Shown here piece after piece: positions 37,699 through 49,149 of a stretch of DNA of 64,000 nt. The translations under genes were made by a program, and so were the position numbers. The stretch covers positions 14,550,001 through 14,614,000 of the forward strand of contig CM072878.1 of NCBI GenBank assembly GCA_036937835.1. Direction: 5' to 3'. Each line of letters opens with the position of its first letter. The stretch's first letter is position 1. Origin of the DNA: Pampus argenteus. Lineage: Eukaryota > Chordata > Actinopteri > Scombriformes > Stromateidae. The notes below the pieces were generated by a model. It ran no database searches and was not told the DNA's origin. It worked only from the letters and a program-made list of their open reading frames with translations.

Positions 37699-39714
37699 TC
37701 AGGTACTCTGTTCTCTATGATTGCTGCCGTTGCGGAAAGAAAATGTTCCTTGAGGTGTCCCAAACAAATGATTGGCAACGACGAGCAGGGCTGCCACAGC
37801 CAAAAATACTCCAATCACAGCTGCAAGGGTTGTGTGATTCCCTGTTGGGAGATGGGAGCGTTTGTTATTCTCTCTCATCTATTCTGACCTTGCAACAGGA
37901 GAGTTTCTCTGTTTTCGATAAACTATACATCCCAAAATGAAAATTAAAACAAAAAACACAGCTATTAAAATCCCAGCAGTGGTCCCGGGGTTACTACCTG
38001 TTGGAGAACAGCAGCATGGAGGAATTGTAGAAAGATTAACAATGGATGATGATAATGGAGTAGAACAAGCAGAGAAACGTAATTGACTTTAGTAACTATG
38101 TCTTACTTGAAGCTGTGGTGACAATGAAATATTTGGTGCTGTTGCCCTGGGTATTAGACACAGTGCAGATGTAGGTCCCTGGGTAGGAGATGGTCAAAAC
38201 TGGTTGATTCTCATCTTTATTCTTCTTCGGTTGTATGGGATGTGGAAGATGCCATCTGTATAAGGGCGTGGGGTTTCCTGCAGCAGTGCAATTCAAACTT
38301 TTTTTACCACCACCTGTAAGTGTCACCATCTCTTTTTCAGGTTCGATGAAGATTGGTGGGTCTGACGGTATAAGTGAAATGAAATTAACATACAGACAGA
38401 AAAACAAAAAAGGTGATTAAAATACAATCAGGGAAGAAGAGGGCATTAAAAACTCACAGAGTACATGCAAATCATGTGACTTTGATTCCAACGCAGGAAG
38501 ATCTGGTCCAAATGGCCCAAAGTTCAGCTTTGCCTCACACCAGATCCGTGCGCCATTATCATCTCTATAGGCGATCATATTGGTGACAGATGACACGCTG
38601 ACTGGAGATGGACTTGACTCGTTCTTAAACGACTCGGTATGGATTATCTGATTTCCTTTGTGCCAATACACATGGAGGTGACTTGCTGGTGCAACATTAG
38701 CAACGTCACACTGCAAACGATACGTTTTGCCCTCCTCCATGGGGCCCACTGGCAGAGACATAGACACATTGTCTGCCATTTCTGTAAAGAGAAAAAGAAA
38801 AGTGCCAAAGAGTTCAACAAAACCTATGACAGGGCCTGACATTTGTGGTATTTAATGATTAAAAACTACATGTGGCCGGCTTGGTGGCTTTAGTTAAAGT
38901 AAAAAGGTTGCATACTGTAAATGGTGATGGGTAGGCAGTGTGAACACTGCTCCCGGCCTGTGAAGAAGCATATTGGCTCTATGACCCACATGTTCACAGT
39001 TTTTACTTCTAAGAGAACAGAAGTGACTCCTTCCATCAGACCTGTGCCTCCAATTGGAGACTCCCAGCCCAGTCCATCCTGCTGGTTTAATGAGCTGCAG
39101 TTGGCTGAGAAGGAGTCTCCATATCTCACCACAATGCTGGGAGGGATCATCTCAATTGGACACGGGTCATTCACAGGCTTTCCTACAAGTACACATAGGA
39201 CAGATTATAAATCCTACAGTGCAACAAAGCATGTATAAAGTTAGTGATTTACACAGCATTATCTGGATGTTGACCCAGCTGTGGCTCAAAGGACACCTTC
39301 AATAGGTTACAGGTTAATTAAGTATTATACAAAAACAGACCTAATTATAAACCCGCAGCTATACAACTAATTTTTTTCTCCATTAATCGATTAGTTTATT
39401 GGTCTATTAAATGTCCTGGAGCCCAATATGATACCTTCAGATGTCTTGTTTTGTCCCCAACCCAAATATATTGACTTTACTGTCACAGAAGACTAAACAA
39501 ACCAGAAAATACTCACGTTTGGGGAAAAAAACAAAAACGCATATAGATACAATCATTATCATTAAGCAGACAATCAACATAATGGTCGTAAATCAGGCCG
39601 AGAAGTCGACGCTGCACGCGCACACTAACATGACACGACAATGTTGCAAAGTTAACGACAGAAAACTGAATTACCTGTGCAGGCAAACAAACCGCTGAAC
39701 ATGAAGAACAGCAT
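37699..39714 (-). CDS. ICAM-like Ig-superfamily protein B, transmembrane, two alternative last exons
   Basis: Predicted type I membrane adhesion protein. Common exons 39714-39675, 39182-38916, 38781-38458 and 38361-38107 (phase 1 introns) encode a signal peptide (1-13) and three Ig domains (about 14-102, 103-210, 211-295). Domain 1 has GWESPI with Glu54 aligned to ICAM-1 Glu34. Domain 2 has NVAPASHLHVYWHKG and AKLNFGPFGP. Two terminal exons can follow in the same phase. Exon 5a (37997-37879) gives a transmembrane segment (about 304-322) and the tail YRKQRNSPVARSE, 334 aa in all. Exon 5b (37841-37699) gives another transmembrane segment (about 301-318) and the tail ending NHREQST, 342 aa in all. 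The coordinates given include both. Exons 2 and 4 have exactly the lengths of their counterparts in gene A (267 and 255 nt), so A and B are recent duplicates. Confidence 0.84.
39370..39535. mobile_element. Second copy of the MITE-like element, opposite orientation
   Basis: It shows TTAATCGATTAGTTTATTGGTCTATTAAATGTC-like sequence followed by GATGTCTTGTTTTGTCC, TTTACTGTCA and ACCAGAAAATA. These segments belong to the same percomorph family as the copy in the CDC37 intron, read in reverse. It sits in intron 1 of ICAM-like gene B. Its right end is poorly defined. Confidence 0.65.
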
Positions 39715-39719
39715 CACGA

Positions 39720-39740
39720 CTTCGAAAGTAAAAGTAAAAC
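39720..39740. promoter_or_regulatory. IRF/PRDM1-like element upstream of gene B
   Basis: GAAAGTAAAAGTAAAAC lies at 39,724-39,740, only 10 bp from the gene B start codon. Its spaced AAAGT and AAAAGT units resemble an interferon-regulatory-factor element, but the core is not a perfect ISRE. It may also lie in the 5' UTR. Confidence 0.3.
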
Positions 39741-40267
39741 AAACAATAAAAAACAGCTTCACGGCTAAATGGAAACTAGAAACCGTCGGAAGTAGTGTCT
39801 TCTCCTTTGTTATCTAATGACTGTGACCATAAAAAGTACTGTGGATAAAACTATCCGTGCTGCGTTTACGTGCGCCTCGTAAACTCCTGATACGTTACTG
39901 TGAAGCGTTTCTGGTCGGGGGCTGGTCTTGATAACGAGAGACTTAACCCTTTAATTTAGTCTGTAACTATGCGATACCCATGACATTTGGTAAAGGTGTG
40001 TATTTTTTATTTATTTATTTATTTATTTTTACCACAGCTATTTTAAGTCATATTGCAACATTAAAAACACATTTTTTTTATCCCACAGCTGCTGCAGCAA
40101 AAACTAGGATGCACAAAACGTAGGGGCGTTGCAGGCCGCTTTGCATGCCATTGGAGCAAATGTATTCATCCTAAAATTGTGTGTTTGAATTGATATGGAT
40201 GTCTGTGGAGGCAGTTTCAGGTATAGACACCAGACAGAACACCAACTCATTTGCAAGAATACAGTCA

Positions 40268-40273
40268 TTTATT
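40268..40273 (-). terminator. Candidate polyadenylation signal of ICAM-like gene C
   Basis: AATAAA on the minus strand, about 1.75 kb past the gene C stop. I saw no nearer canonical signal, so gene C probably has a long AT-rich 3' UTR (about 40,255-42,021). Confidence 0.45.
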
Positions 40274-42021
40274 GAGCTTTAATCAAATGACTCCCATGCA
40301 TACAGAGATCAGAGGCCTCCACAGCAAGAGAGTTAAGAAAAAAAGAAGTGTGTCTCACAGTTATGATTCCCACAGCGCTCAGCCTGCCTGTCTTTGCGGT
40401 ATGTGACAACAGCATAATGTCCTTCACACATTTAGCTGGCAGATCTGGCCTTTCAACTCACTGCAGACAGTAAACAAAAACACTGGTTTCAATACACTTT
40501 TCTAGCACCAAAATGCATATTTTAATTTTGTCACAACAATGTCCAAAGGTGGTATCTGTGTGAATATTTAGAAACCAGTGTGTGTAGACCAGGTATTCAT
40601 CACATTATAGGCACATAAATCTGATTACACAGGCGTTCAAAGTTTGGGCGTTAACACCAGAAACAAGGAAACTGTACAGATTCTTATAAACAGTATTTGT
40701 TATTGTATTGTCAGTTATTGTACAGTATTATTATTGACAACATCAGTTGTTATAAACGTATGCATGTCAGATATATTCTAGTCTATACAGTTTTCTGGTC
40801 ACCAATATTTCAGCTTGGTAGTGAGCAAAGATGACATATAATCAGGAATATTTTTGTAATATTATTAGTATTATTAAATTGAAGCCTGATTTAAAGCTAC
40901 AGGGAAAGCGTGTTTTCTTATAAGGTCCTCAAATGATCATTTTGTTTGTACATTTAACCTCATTGGAGAGCACATTTCATAACAAAGCGATTTGTTTAAA
41001 AAGCCAAATCTTTAATAATAAAATTCTGTTTTACAATAGTCAGAAATATTTACAGCAGTATTTACAAATGCTTTTTAATGTCTTCATGCCCTTTAACATC
41101 TGAAGTAGGACTTCAACTCATACTTGTATGCAGTCCATTGTTTTTACTTCCTCACAAATAAATACAAGGTTTTACATTTACATAAAACATTATTCTGAAT
41201 ATAAAGTTCTGATGCAGTAATTTGCAAAAAAACAACAAAAAACAAAAAAACAAACAAAACATACAATAGCACACATGAATCAATTTCCCCCATAAACTCA
41301 GAGCCTGAAAATATGGCAAGAGTCAGGCTACACATTCAAAAAGAAGTGCAGATTGTCTTACAAAGAAAAGTGAAGGGACAGTGAAGATACTCAAAGATCG
41401 GTATATAAAAAGCAACAGTGTCCACAAATTAACCACAGCTCATTTGGTTTTTGCTCAGATTCAGTCTCACACTTCCAGTCGAGCCATTAACAAAGACATA
41501 GTAGTAGTACATTTCCTGTTAGGAAGACTGTAGTTTCTGGGTCACCAACTTTTTCCATGTTCAGTTTATAAAATAATAAGTAATAAATTTGTCTGAACAA
41601 GCGATATGGGAGCGGAAAATGAAACAAAAGCCAACAAAAACATTCATAATCATATTCAATTCCCTTTGTGCTTATTGTGCTTGCAATAAAATAATAAAGA
41701 GATACTGTTTTGGTATATTTTCTTCTTATCTTAATAGTTCCTCTGGCAGGTCAGAGCCAGAGTCCTTCCTCCTTCTCTTCTTTCTGTCCAGTGAACACTG
41801 GTCAAATCCAGTATTGAATTGAACCTATCAAGCTTAGGTTACTCGTTTAAAATTAGATTAGTCCATAAAGGGTAAAATATGTAGGGAACAGATGTGAAAA
41901 AGGCTGTGTGAAGTATGGAGCAAAAAAAAAAAAAGATTTTCAACAAGTCCAGTGTTGGCGCAGAGATGCAGCTCATTCAGAGTTGTCAGCTATCCGCGTT
42001 GTGCTATAAACAGATGTGCTG

Positions 42022-44788
42022 CTATGACAGTTTGGTCATAGGAAATTGCATGTCCCAGCCATTGTGAGCTACGTTGCCATTGTGAGTGCTGAGTTTGGGG
42101 TTTTTCAGACTGTAGCGGCGCATCTTGGTGTTCTTGTAGTAGATTGAGTAGATGAAGACGAAGATGACGGAGATGACCACTACTGTGACAGCAACAAATC
42201 CAGCTATGAGGGGCAGGTAGTCCTCTGTAACAAAATCAAATCAAAGAGACCACCCATTAATGTTTGAAAAGTAAAAATAACCAGATTTACAACAAGTCTT
42301 TCCATTTCTGACAGGCAGCAGATGATTAAAACGCTAACTCTACAGTATATTAACATTTACTCCAAACATTCCAGTTGTTCCTCATTTTCTACCATGAGGA
42401 GATTAATTGAAATGTGCTGCCAATTACAATTTTAACATATAACCTATATATCACATAACAATAGTAAACATGTCAGTATATAAAAATAAGCTAATTTTTT
42501 TCAACAGAACTTAACACAAACTCTAAACTCCTTATGCCTTTTTGTTTCTGTCTCTGTACACGCACGGCATTGAGCTGATCTCAGAGAAATTAAACGCTGC
42601 CATTTTTAAATATATGTAAATTGCAGAAGTTCTACCTCACAGTCACACAGAGAAATTGTTGGGGGGAATTTGCAAGAGATCTGGTTTTTGCTACTAGTGA
42701 AAATATCTATTATATAACTGTTTAGTCAGAGGTGCATATTATTCTATTCAAAAATTATACAGTGTATTTTAGGGTTTCGGACAGTTACTACCTTTTAAAA
42801 TCACTTTAACGTCATGGGATACGGAACCGACGTCGTTAGTGGCGTTGCAGCTGTACAAGCCCGGTTCAGAAACAATCAGTGTGCCTCCAGAAACGTTGGG
42901 CTTCTTGTCTGAGCTGTAAAGCCACTGGATCTTTGGAGGTGGGTGACCGTCAGCTTCACAAACAAGGATCTCAGGATAACCTCTGAACACTGGGACTGCC
43001 TTCTGAAGCTTTGTGTCATTAATGACCGGCTTATCTGTTGAGAAATAAGTGCGGTGTCAAAGAATATTCAATATTTAACACTTTGTCACGCTTTTGTTTT
43101 TTATAAAATATAATTGGGGAAATTATGATCTTACAATAGACAGTGATGTTGAGAGGACTGGACATGTAAAGAGGCTGTAGTCTCTCTGGTTCCAGGTTCA
43201 ACTGAGCTCCACATCTGAACGCTGCTTTGTTGTGTGATCTGTTCAGAGTGATACTGATGGTAGATGACACATTCACTGGGGTCCTGATGTCACAGTTTGT
43301 GTTTTCAGGCGGGCAGCCAGTCACTTGCAGTGAGCCTGATAAACAAAAGAACACTTTGGCAAAAAAGGAAGATACTACATTTTGTATCAAACATAATTCA
43401 TAATTTCTAGGGATGCACAATATGGATTTTGTTTCAACCTGAAAATGACCTAGTTTCTAGTTAACAGTGTAAGAGAAAAAAAATTTTTCTTCTTCATGAT
43501 TATAAAACAATAACATCATGTTAACAAATGTACGTGTACTGCAATTGAGAGAGAGATTCCCCACCATTGACTGGATTAATGGTTTCATTCCCGTGGTACC
43601 ACAGCACAGCGAGATTTCGAACAGGAGCAACGTTGATAATGTCACACTGTAGTTGCCGCTTTTCGCCCTCCAAAGAGCTGAAGTCATCCACCGACTGGAT
43701 GGAGACGCTGTCTGGTGTTTCTGGGAAGGTAATTTACTTGGTAGTCAAAAATACATATCAGGATTATGACACGATATGAGAAGCCTTTTTAGATGAGTAT
43801 AAAAGAAGTTATCAATACATACTGTAGAGGATGAAGGTTAAGGGTTTCTGGCATGTTCCTATTCCCTCAAATGTTGCAGTACAGACAGGACTCAGGTCCC
43901 AGTCGTTATGGGTGTCAACACGCCAAATTGTGCTGTTGGTCTTGACGCCTTGCCAGTATAAGTGTTTGACATTTGTGGAGTTGGTAACGCATGCTACGCT
44001 CATGGCATTGCCTTGGTATGGGATCACCATCCTGTCTGGAGTAACTGTGATAGGACATTCTGGTTCGGCGCCTGTAAAATGTGAATTGAAGAGGAGGAAG
44101 TGTTACTTCAAATTCCATTCAAATCTATGATCTTAACACAATATTTCCACATCCTCTACTCCAAGTGTTGGGGTTAGGTAGTGTTGAAATATGTGAATAT
44201 CTGTAGCACACAAGTTGTATCTCAAGGCAACAGGAAAAGGCTCAGGAAGGATACCCCTCCCGTAGGAAAAGGCTGCACTTGGGTCTCAATGGTCTTTGTG
44301 CCATTTTCTTTCTATTACAATGCAAACCAAGCCTTACTTATATTAATATCTAAAAGATATTGTATTACATATAAACTCTAAATGTCCACAGGGTGTGAGA
44401 GGAGGTTTAAAGCTACAGACACACATTTCACTGTAATAATCAGATACAACTTATACCACAGAAGTAATGTTTCCACTGGTAGTCATACACTCACTTCACA
44501 ATGCCTATTTAAAGTATGAGCTATGACACATGTTTGTGTGACTCTTTGTGTTTCTAGTCTCTTCTACACCTCTTAAAACACGACTGAGTTGTTTTTAGTT
44601 TGTTTGTTTATCGTCACATAAATATCGCCTAAACATAAACATAAGCATATTAGCTTAAAACGAGTCAATTTTAAATCTCGACAGAGAAGCAAAAATAAAA
44701 ACTTACTGGACTCTGTCCCGTTAGAAAGCGACAGCAGCTCTAACGTCAAAGAGACTAAAATGACGCGAAACCAGTTTAAATCCTCCAT
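42022..44788 (-). CDS. ICAM-like Ig-superfamily protein C, transmembrane
   Basis: Predicted type I membrane protein of 377 aa. Exons 44788-44707, 44071-43823, 43720-43565, 43335-43135, 43034-42792 and 42224-42022 are all joined in phase 1. Residues 1-27 form a signal peptide. Ig domain 1 (28-110) has Cys55 and HLYWQG, so Gln68 stands where genes A, B and D have Glu. Ig domain 2 (111-228) starts TPDSVSIQS and is split by an intron after INPVNG; the second half has AAFRCGAQLNLEPERL. Domain 3 (229-309) has VCEADGHPPPKIQWLY and GLYSCNATNDVG. A transmembrane helix spans about 314-338. The 39-residue tail begins YYKNTKMRRYSLKN, with basic residues next to the membrane as in ICAM tails that bind ERM proteins, and ends MTKLS. 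Function as an integrin ligand is uncertain because of Gln68. Confidence 0.86.
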
Positions 44789-44935
44789 CGGGATAAAAGT
44801 TTCAGAGGTTTTTCCAACAGTTGACGGGACTTTTTTTCCCCCGTTACACTGAGCGGCTACTGTGGTGTGTCCCTTGCTTCCTCTCAGCTGCACCGGTTGA
44901 GCCAGCGGCGACTTGTCGACTTACTGGGAGAATGC

Positions 44936-44970
44936 TAAGCTAAGCTAAGCTAAACTAAGCTAAACTAAGC
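44936..44970. repeat. (TAAGC)n pentamer tandem repeat
   Basis: Seven tandem 5-bp units (TAAGC x3, TAAAC, TAAGC, TAAAC, TAAGC), about 150 bp upstream of the gene C start codon. Confidence 0.9.
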
Positions 44971-45036
44971 TACGGCTAAATGAACTGAACAACTCCCAGC
45001 AACTCCCAGAGAGGAAGCCCCCACACACACACCCCT

Positions 45037-45038
<2 letters not shown>

Positions 45039-45076
<38 letters not shown>
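45039..45076. repeat. (AC)n microsatellite
   Basis: Nineteen AC dinucleotides upstream of gene C and just downstream of the possible end of gene D. Confidence 0.93.
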
Positions 45077-45077
<1 letters not shown>

Positions 45078-45386
45078 AACCGTGTCTATAAATGAAGTAA
45101 GTTACAGCATACAAGTTATACTTTAAGCCAGGACATTTGACACAGAGAAGAAACAAGACATTAAGACATAGCCTGTTAAAAAAATACTAAAGAAAAATCA
45201 AGAATGATGATGAATGAATGAATGTATATACAATATATATACATCATTCTGCACAGTGAAGCGCAAACATCCAACTAAAGGGACAAGAAAAGTTGTTTTG
45301 GTTTTTTTTTGGACATACAACACACACAGACTATGTGTCTGCTAGGAATAATAACTAAAGGGATAGTTACACTACATTAATATTAC

Positions 45387-48300
45387 CTTTTACTGTGACT
45401 CTGACAGTTTTAGATATATTTCCTTTGTCGTTCGAGGCCTGACATGTGTAGAGGCCTATGTTGTATGAGGTAGCACTGCGGATGATCAAACTGGACACTC
45501 CATCTTCATTTTCCTCCATCACATTGGCAGTCCGGTAATACGACCATGAATATGTTGGTTGTGGGTTGCCTGAGGAGGAGCACTTGAGCCTCAAATCATA
45601 ACCGACGTCGACCACGGAGTCTTCAAGCTCCAATATTTGTGACGGTGCGTCTAGAGGACAACACATTGTAAACGTTAGAGCAAAATTAAGTTAACATATT
45701 GCATCCTTTTGTTGATATTTTGGATTTTCATCAAAATAACTCACATATGATGACAATGTCCAATCTGTGACTGGCATTTGAGAGCTTGTTTGAAGCAGTG
45801 ATTAAGTAATGCCCTGCGTCCCTTCTTGTGAGGTTCTCCGGGAGTTCGACCTCGTTGAAATCTTTGTACCAGGTGACCTTAGGTTCAGGATACCCTTCAA
45901 CAGTGCAGGTAAGATTTCGCGGAGCGTACTCAATTGCAATGTATTTACTTGTACAATTCAACTCTGGCCCATCTGTAAAAAAAAAATAAAATAAATAAAT
46001 CTGATATATCTTAATACCAAACATTTCTCATAATCAGGCTGTGCTTATGTTTTATTGTCGTAAAAAGGGGAAAACACTCACACATCACATGGACCTGGAT
46101 GTCCTTAATGCTTTCAGACAAGCCCTCGCTTCTGATGGTGTACATTCCTGCTTCTTTCCTACTTAGAGGGAGCTTTACGTCTGCGTACTCATTACCTTTC
46201 AGCCATGTGACTACGGGGACAGGATTTCCTGTCACAGGGCATCGGTTCTCTAAAGTTTGCCCCTCAAGTAACTCCACAGTAGAACATTGCACATCTGGTC
46301 CAACTAAACAGGGGACAAAGCCAGCAACAATATATACAAATTAATTCATATTTAACAGATGAAAAGCAGATAAGACACAAAATGAGACATGAGAACTGCC
46401 TGAAATATTGATGCTTTCCCCTTTTAGACATGTAATCCACTATTTGGTTTTGTTAGTTTAAGACATATTACAACTGCATATCCTCAGAAAACATCACTTA
46501 TTAAAATATAGTAAAATGTATTATTTTGAAATTCAGACGGGGATTGAAATTGCCTATTGAGTCCACGAAGAACCTCAATATGACTTTAAGGTCATTACGT
46601 TTAACCTTTCCCCCCCTCAAAAAGTAGTTAAATACAGAATTATATACTTACATAAAACAGTAGCATTAAACTCTTCTGAAGATACATTGAGTTGTGGCCC
46701 GTCTGGCCCCAGGTCCAAATGTGCCTCACATCTGAACTTGACTCCTTCATCTTCTCTAGTAGGTGTATAGCTGAGGACAGGTGATAGATCCACTGGTTCC
46801 TTACTTGGATCGTCAAAAGTGTGTGTTTGGATGATTGTATCTCCTTTGTACCACCTCACAGTGACATTTTGAACTGGCGCTACATTGCGGATGTCACATG
46901 TGAAGTTGTATTGGTTCCCTTCTCTCATCGTATCATCATCATAGCCAAGACTGATGGTTTCTGGAAATGCTGGAGAAGAAGTAGATGTTATCAGACACAA
47001 CGATAGCATCATTCTGTTATATGAAAACCAGATAAATAAACCAGACTTACTGTAAAGGACAATTTCTAGTGTCTTCTTACACTGTTTCCATAGACTGGTG
47101 TGAGCTGGGTTGATGAAACATAAGGCATAGACGCTCCATTGTGTGAGGTTCTTCACACTCCAGGTCAAATGGTTGACCATCTCTAGACCCGTGCCTGCAA
47201 CTGATGCCTCCCAGCCAATTCCATCATGCATGTCCTCTGATGTGGTGCAGTTGACTGAAACTGTGTCTCCGTAATGCAAAACAACACTGGGGGGGGTCAA
47301 CTCAATGGGACAGCAGGCACCTGCAGAGCATTGCATAATTTTCCCAATTAGAAACCTTTCATCCATTGACAGTAAGTTAACTGATAAAAAAAAATCATGT
47401 TTTCACTAAGACCACTTTTATTCACTTTCTTATAAATGACTTTCATGTGTATGCAGACGACGCTATTTTCTATTTTCTATTAGACATCACCCTCTGTTGT
47501 CCGGGTGGTTTAAAACTTTGATTTTCATTTTGATTTCTGTATAGTACAGCACATTTTAAATGATTTTTAATCACTTTTATATGCTACCCTTCATGAAAGA
47601 CCTTGGTTTCTGGCTTGATGAAAAAAACATATTAATGGACTGCCTGACTCGCATTTATTTATAGAAATAAGGTATGTATTATCCAGAAAGTAAATTGTTC
47701 AGTGAGTGTTATGTATGTGCTTGCTCTTAAATCTCTCAGTGCAGTTTATCATTCTGCCCTTAGTTTTTATAACTGGGGATGGCCTTCTATATGAGACAGC
47801 TGGGTGCATAGATACAACTATTTATACAGTATAATATCCATCTATCTATATATAAACTATATCTATGTTTGGGTGGTAGTCTGTTGGTAATTATTATTTA
47901 CAAAGCATTTCTTTGGCTAACTCCCTGGGTATCTCACATGTTTGTTTTTATTTGTTTTTTGTTTTTTAACTATATCTCAATGTCACACTGTACTAGGTCC
48001 TCAAAAATGATCATGTTAGTACAGAGATTAGGAAACCGGCTGTAAAATACTTTGCTCTACATAAGTAGAATAATCTGCAGAAGCATGTAATACTAGACAA
48101 GCTAATCTATTTTAATACATTTGTTTTTGAAGCTCTATGTTGATGTGTTTAACCTGTTGTTGTTGTTGTTGTATAATCTGTTGATGTATACTATAACTTT
48201 TTGTGTGCTTTTATTTTTTATATCTACTGTAATCAGGGCGTCCTTGTAACAGAGCTCCCATATGCCCTTCCTGTTTAAATAAATATACTATAAGAACAAT

Positions 48301-48927
48301 AATAATTATAATAATCAAGAAGGAGGGCATTCATCAAACCTCCATGTGAGTTTTGAGTGATCACCCACTGTTCGTCCAAGACTCGTGAAATCTGTACTTA
48401 TGGTTCAGTCACAGAGCTGAACAAACGATGTGTTAGCTATTAATCCAGTTAAGCAGTTAAGCAACAAACCTACCGTGTAAAACCCTTCATCACCGAGTCT
48501 AATGATGTGATTTCTGAATGTGTCGATGAGTTGAAAAGCCTATTTTATATATATATATGAGAGCAGCGCATCTTGCATAATTCTGATTTGACGCTGCCCT
48601 TGTGGTCAAACCAAAGTTGTGCACCTTTATGGCACTTCATACCTTTTTTTTTTCTTTTTTTTTTTTAACCTGCTGCTGTTTTAATATTAATACACTGATG
48701 TAGCTCATACAACGTTTTCATTATGCAATGTATGTCAGAGACAAGACATGACCCGAACTATACATACAACACATACATATATTACAGCTCACATCAGATA
48801 CGTTGAACTGTTTTTTGTTTTTTTAACTTCTATAAAGAAAATCAAAATCAAATAAAAGTCTCCTACCTGTCGCACTGAGGAGGAACCCCACAAAGAGTCG
48901 AACAAATGATGTCCTACTTCCACTCAT
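45387..48927 (-). CDS. ICAM-like Ig-superfamily protein D, five Ig domains, 3' end unresolved
   Basis: Predicted adhesion receptor with five Ig domains, the domain number of ICAM-1 and ICAM-3. Exons 48927-48867, 47320-47051, 46969-46652, 46303-46082, 45972-45745 and 45650-45387, all phase 1, encode 454 aa plus one base. Residues 1-20 form a signal peptide. Domain 1 (21-110) starts ACCPIELTPPSVV and has GWEASV with Glu58 at the ICAM-1 Glu34 position. Domain 2 (111-216) has NVAPVQNVTVRWYKG and LDLGPDGP. Domains 3 (217-290), 4 (291-366) and 5 (367-454) are single-exon C2-type domains; domains 3 and 4 are short. Domain 5 has NPQPTYSWSYY and GLYTCQASN. No clear transmembrane exon follows. One acceptor at 45,173 would add 16 mostly hydrophobic residues and a stop (45,172-45,123). 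The feature therefore ends at the last secure exon and the CDS is 3'-incomplete. Confidence 0.8.
47420..48285 (+). mobile_element. Degenerate LINE reverse transcriptase fragment
   Basis: Plus-strand translation gives FHVYADDAIFYF near 47,441-47,476, the YADD active-site motif of reverse transcriptase. Further on it gives VYHSALSF near 47,745-47,770, which matches the C-terminal part of fish non-LTR elements. Frames are broken by many stops and shifts. It lies antisense in intron 1 of ICAM-like gene D. Confidence 0.75.
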
Positions 48928-49149
48928 TTGATTGGCTCGATGTTCCTTCTGTTGTTTGTTCCAGCTCTGCTCCGCTTCTCTGCTGAGGCTCAACTGTCTT
49001 GTCTCGGGTTGTAAAGCGATGAAGTACTTTCAGATTCTCCTACTCCTTTCCTCCCTCCCTTCCTCTCTCTTACACACAGACACACACACACACACAGAGT
49101 CGTGTAGTTGTTGTGTCATGATGTGTCTGTGTTTTGTTTTTTTTCTTAG

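Noticed and set aside
44815..44840. NF-kappaB-like GGGACTTT...CCCC upstream of gene C
   Set aside because: The T run is too long for the 10-bp consensus, so the half-sites are wrongly spaced.
42022..48927. Genes C and D as one gene with eight Ig domains
   Set aside because: Gene C has its own start codon, signal peptide and upstream sequence. Read-through remains possible but is not the simplest model.
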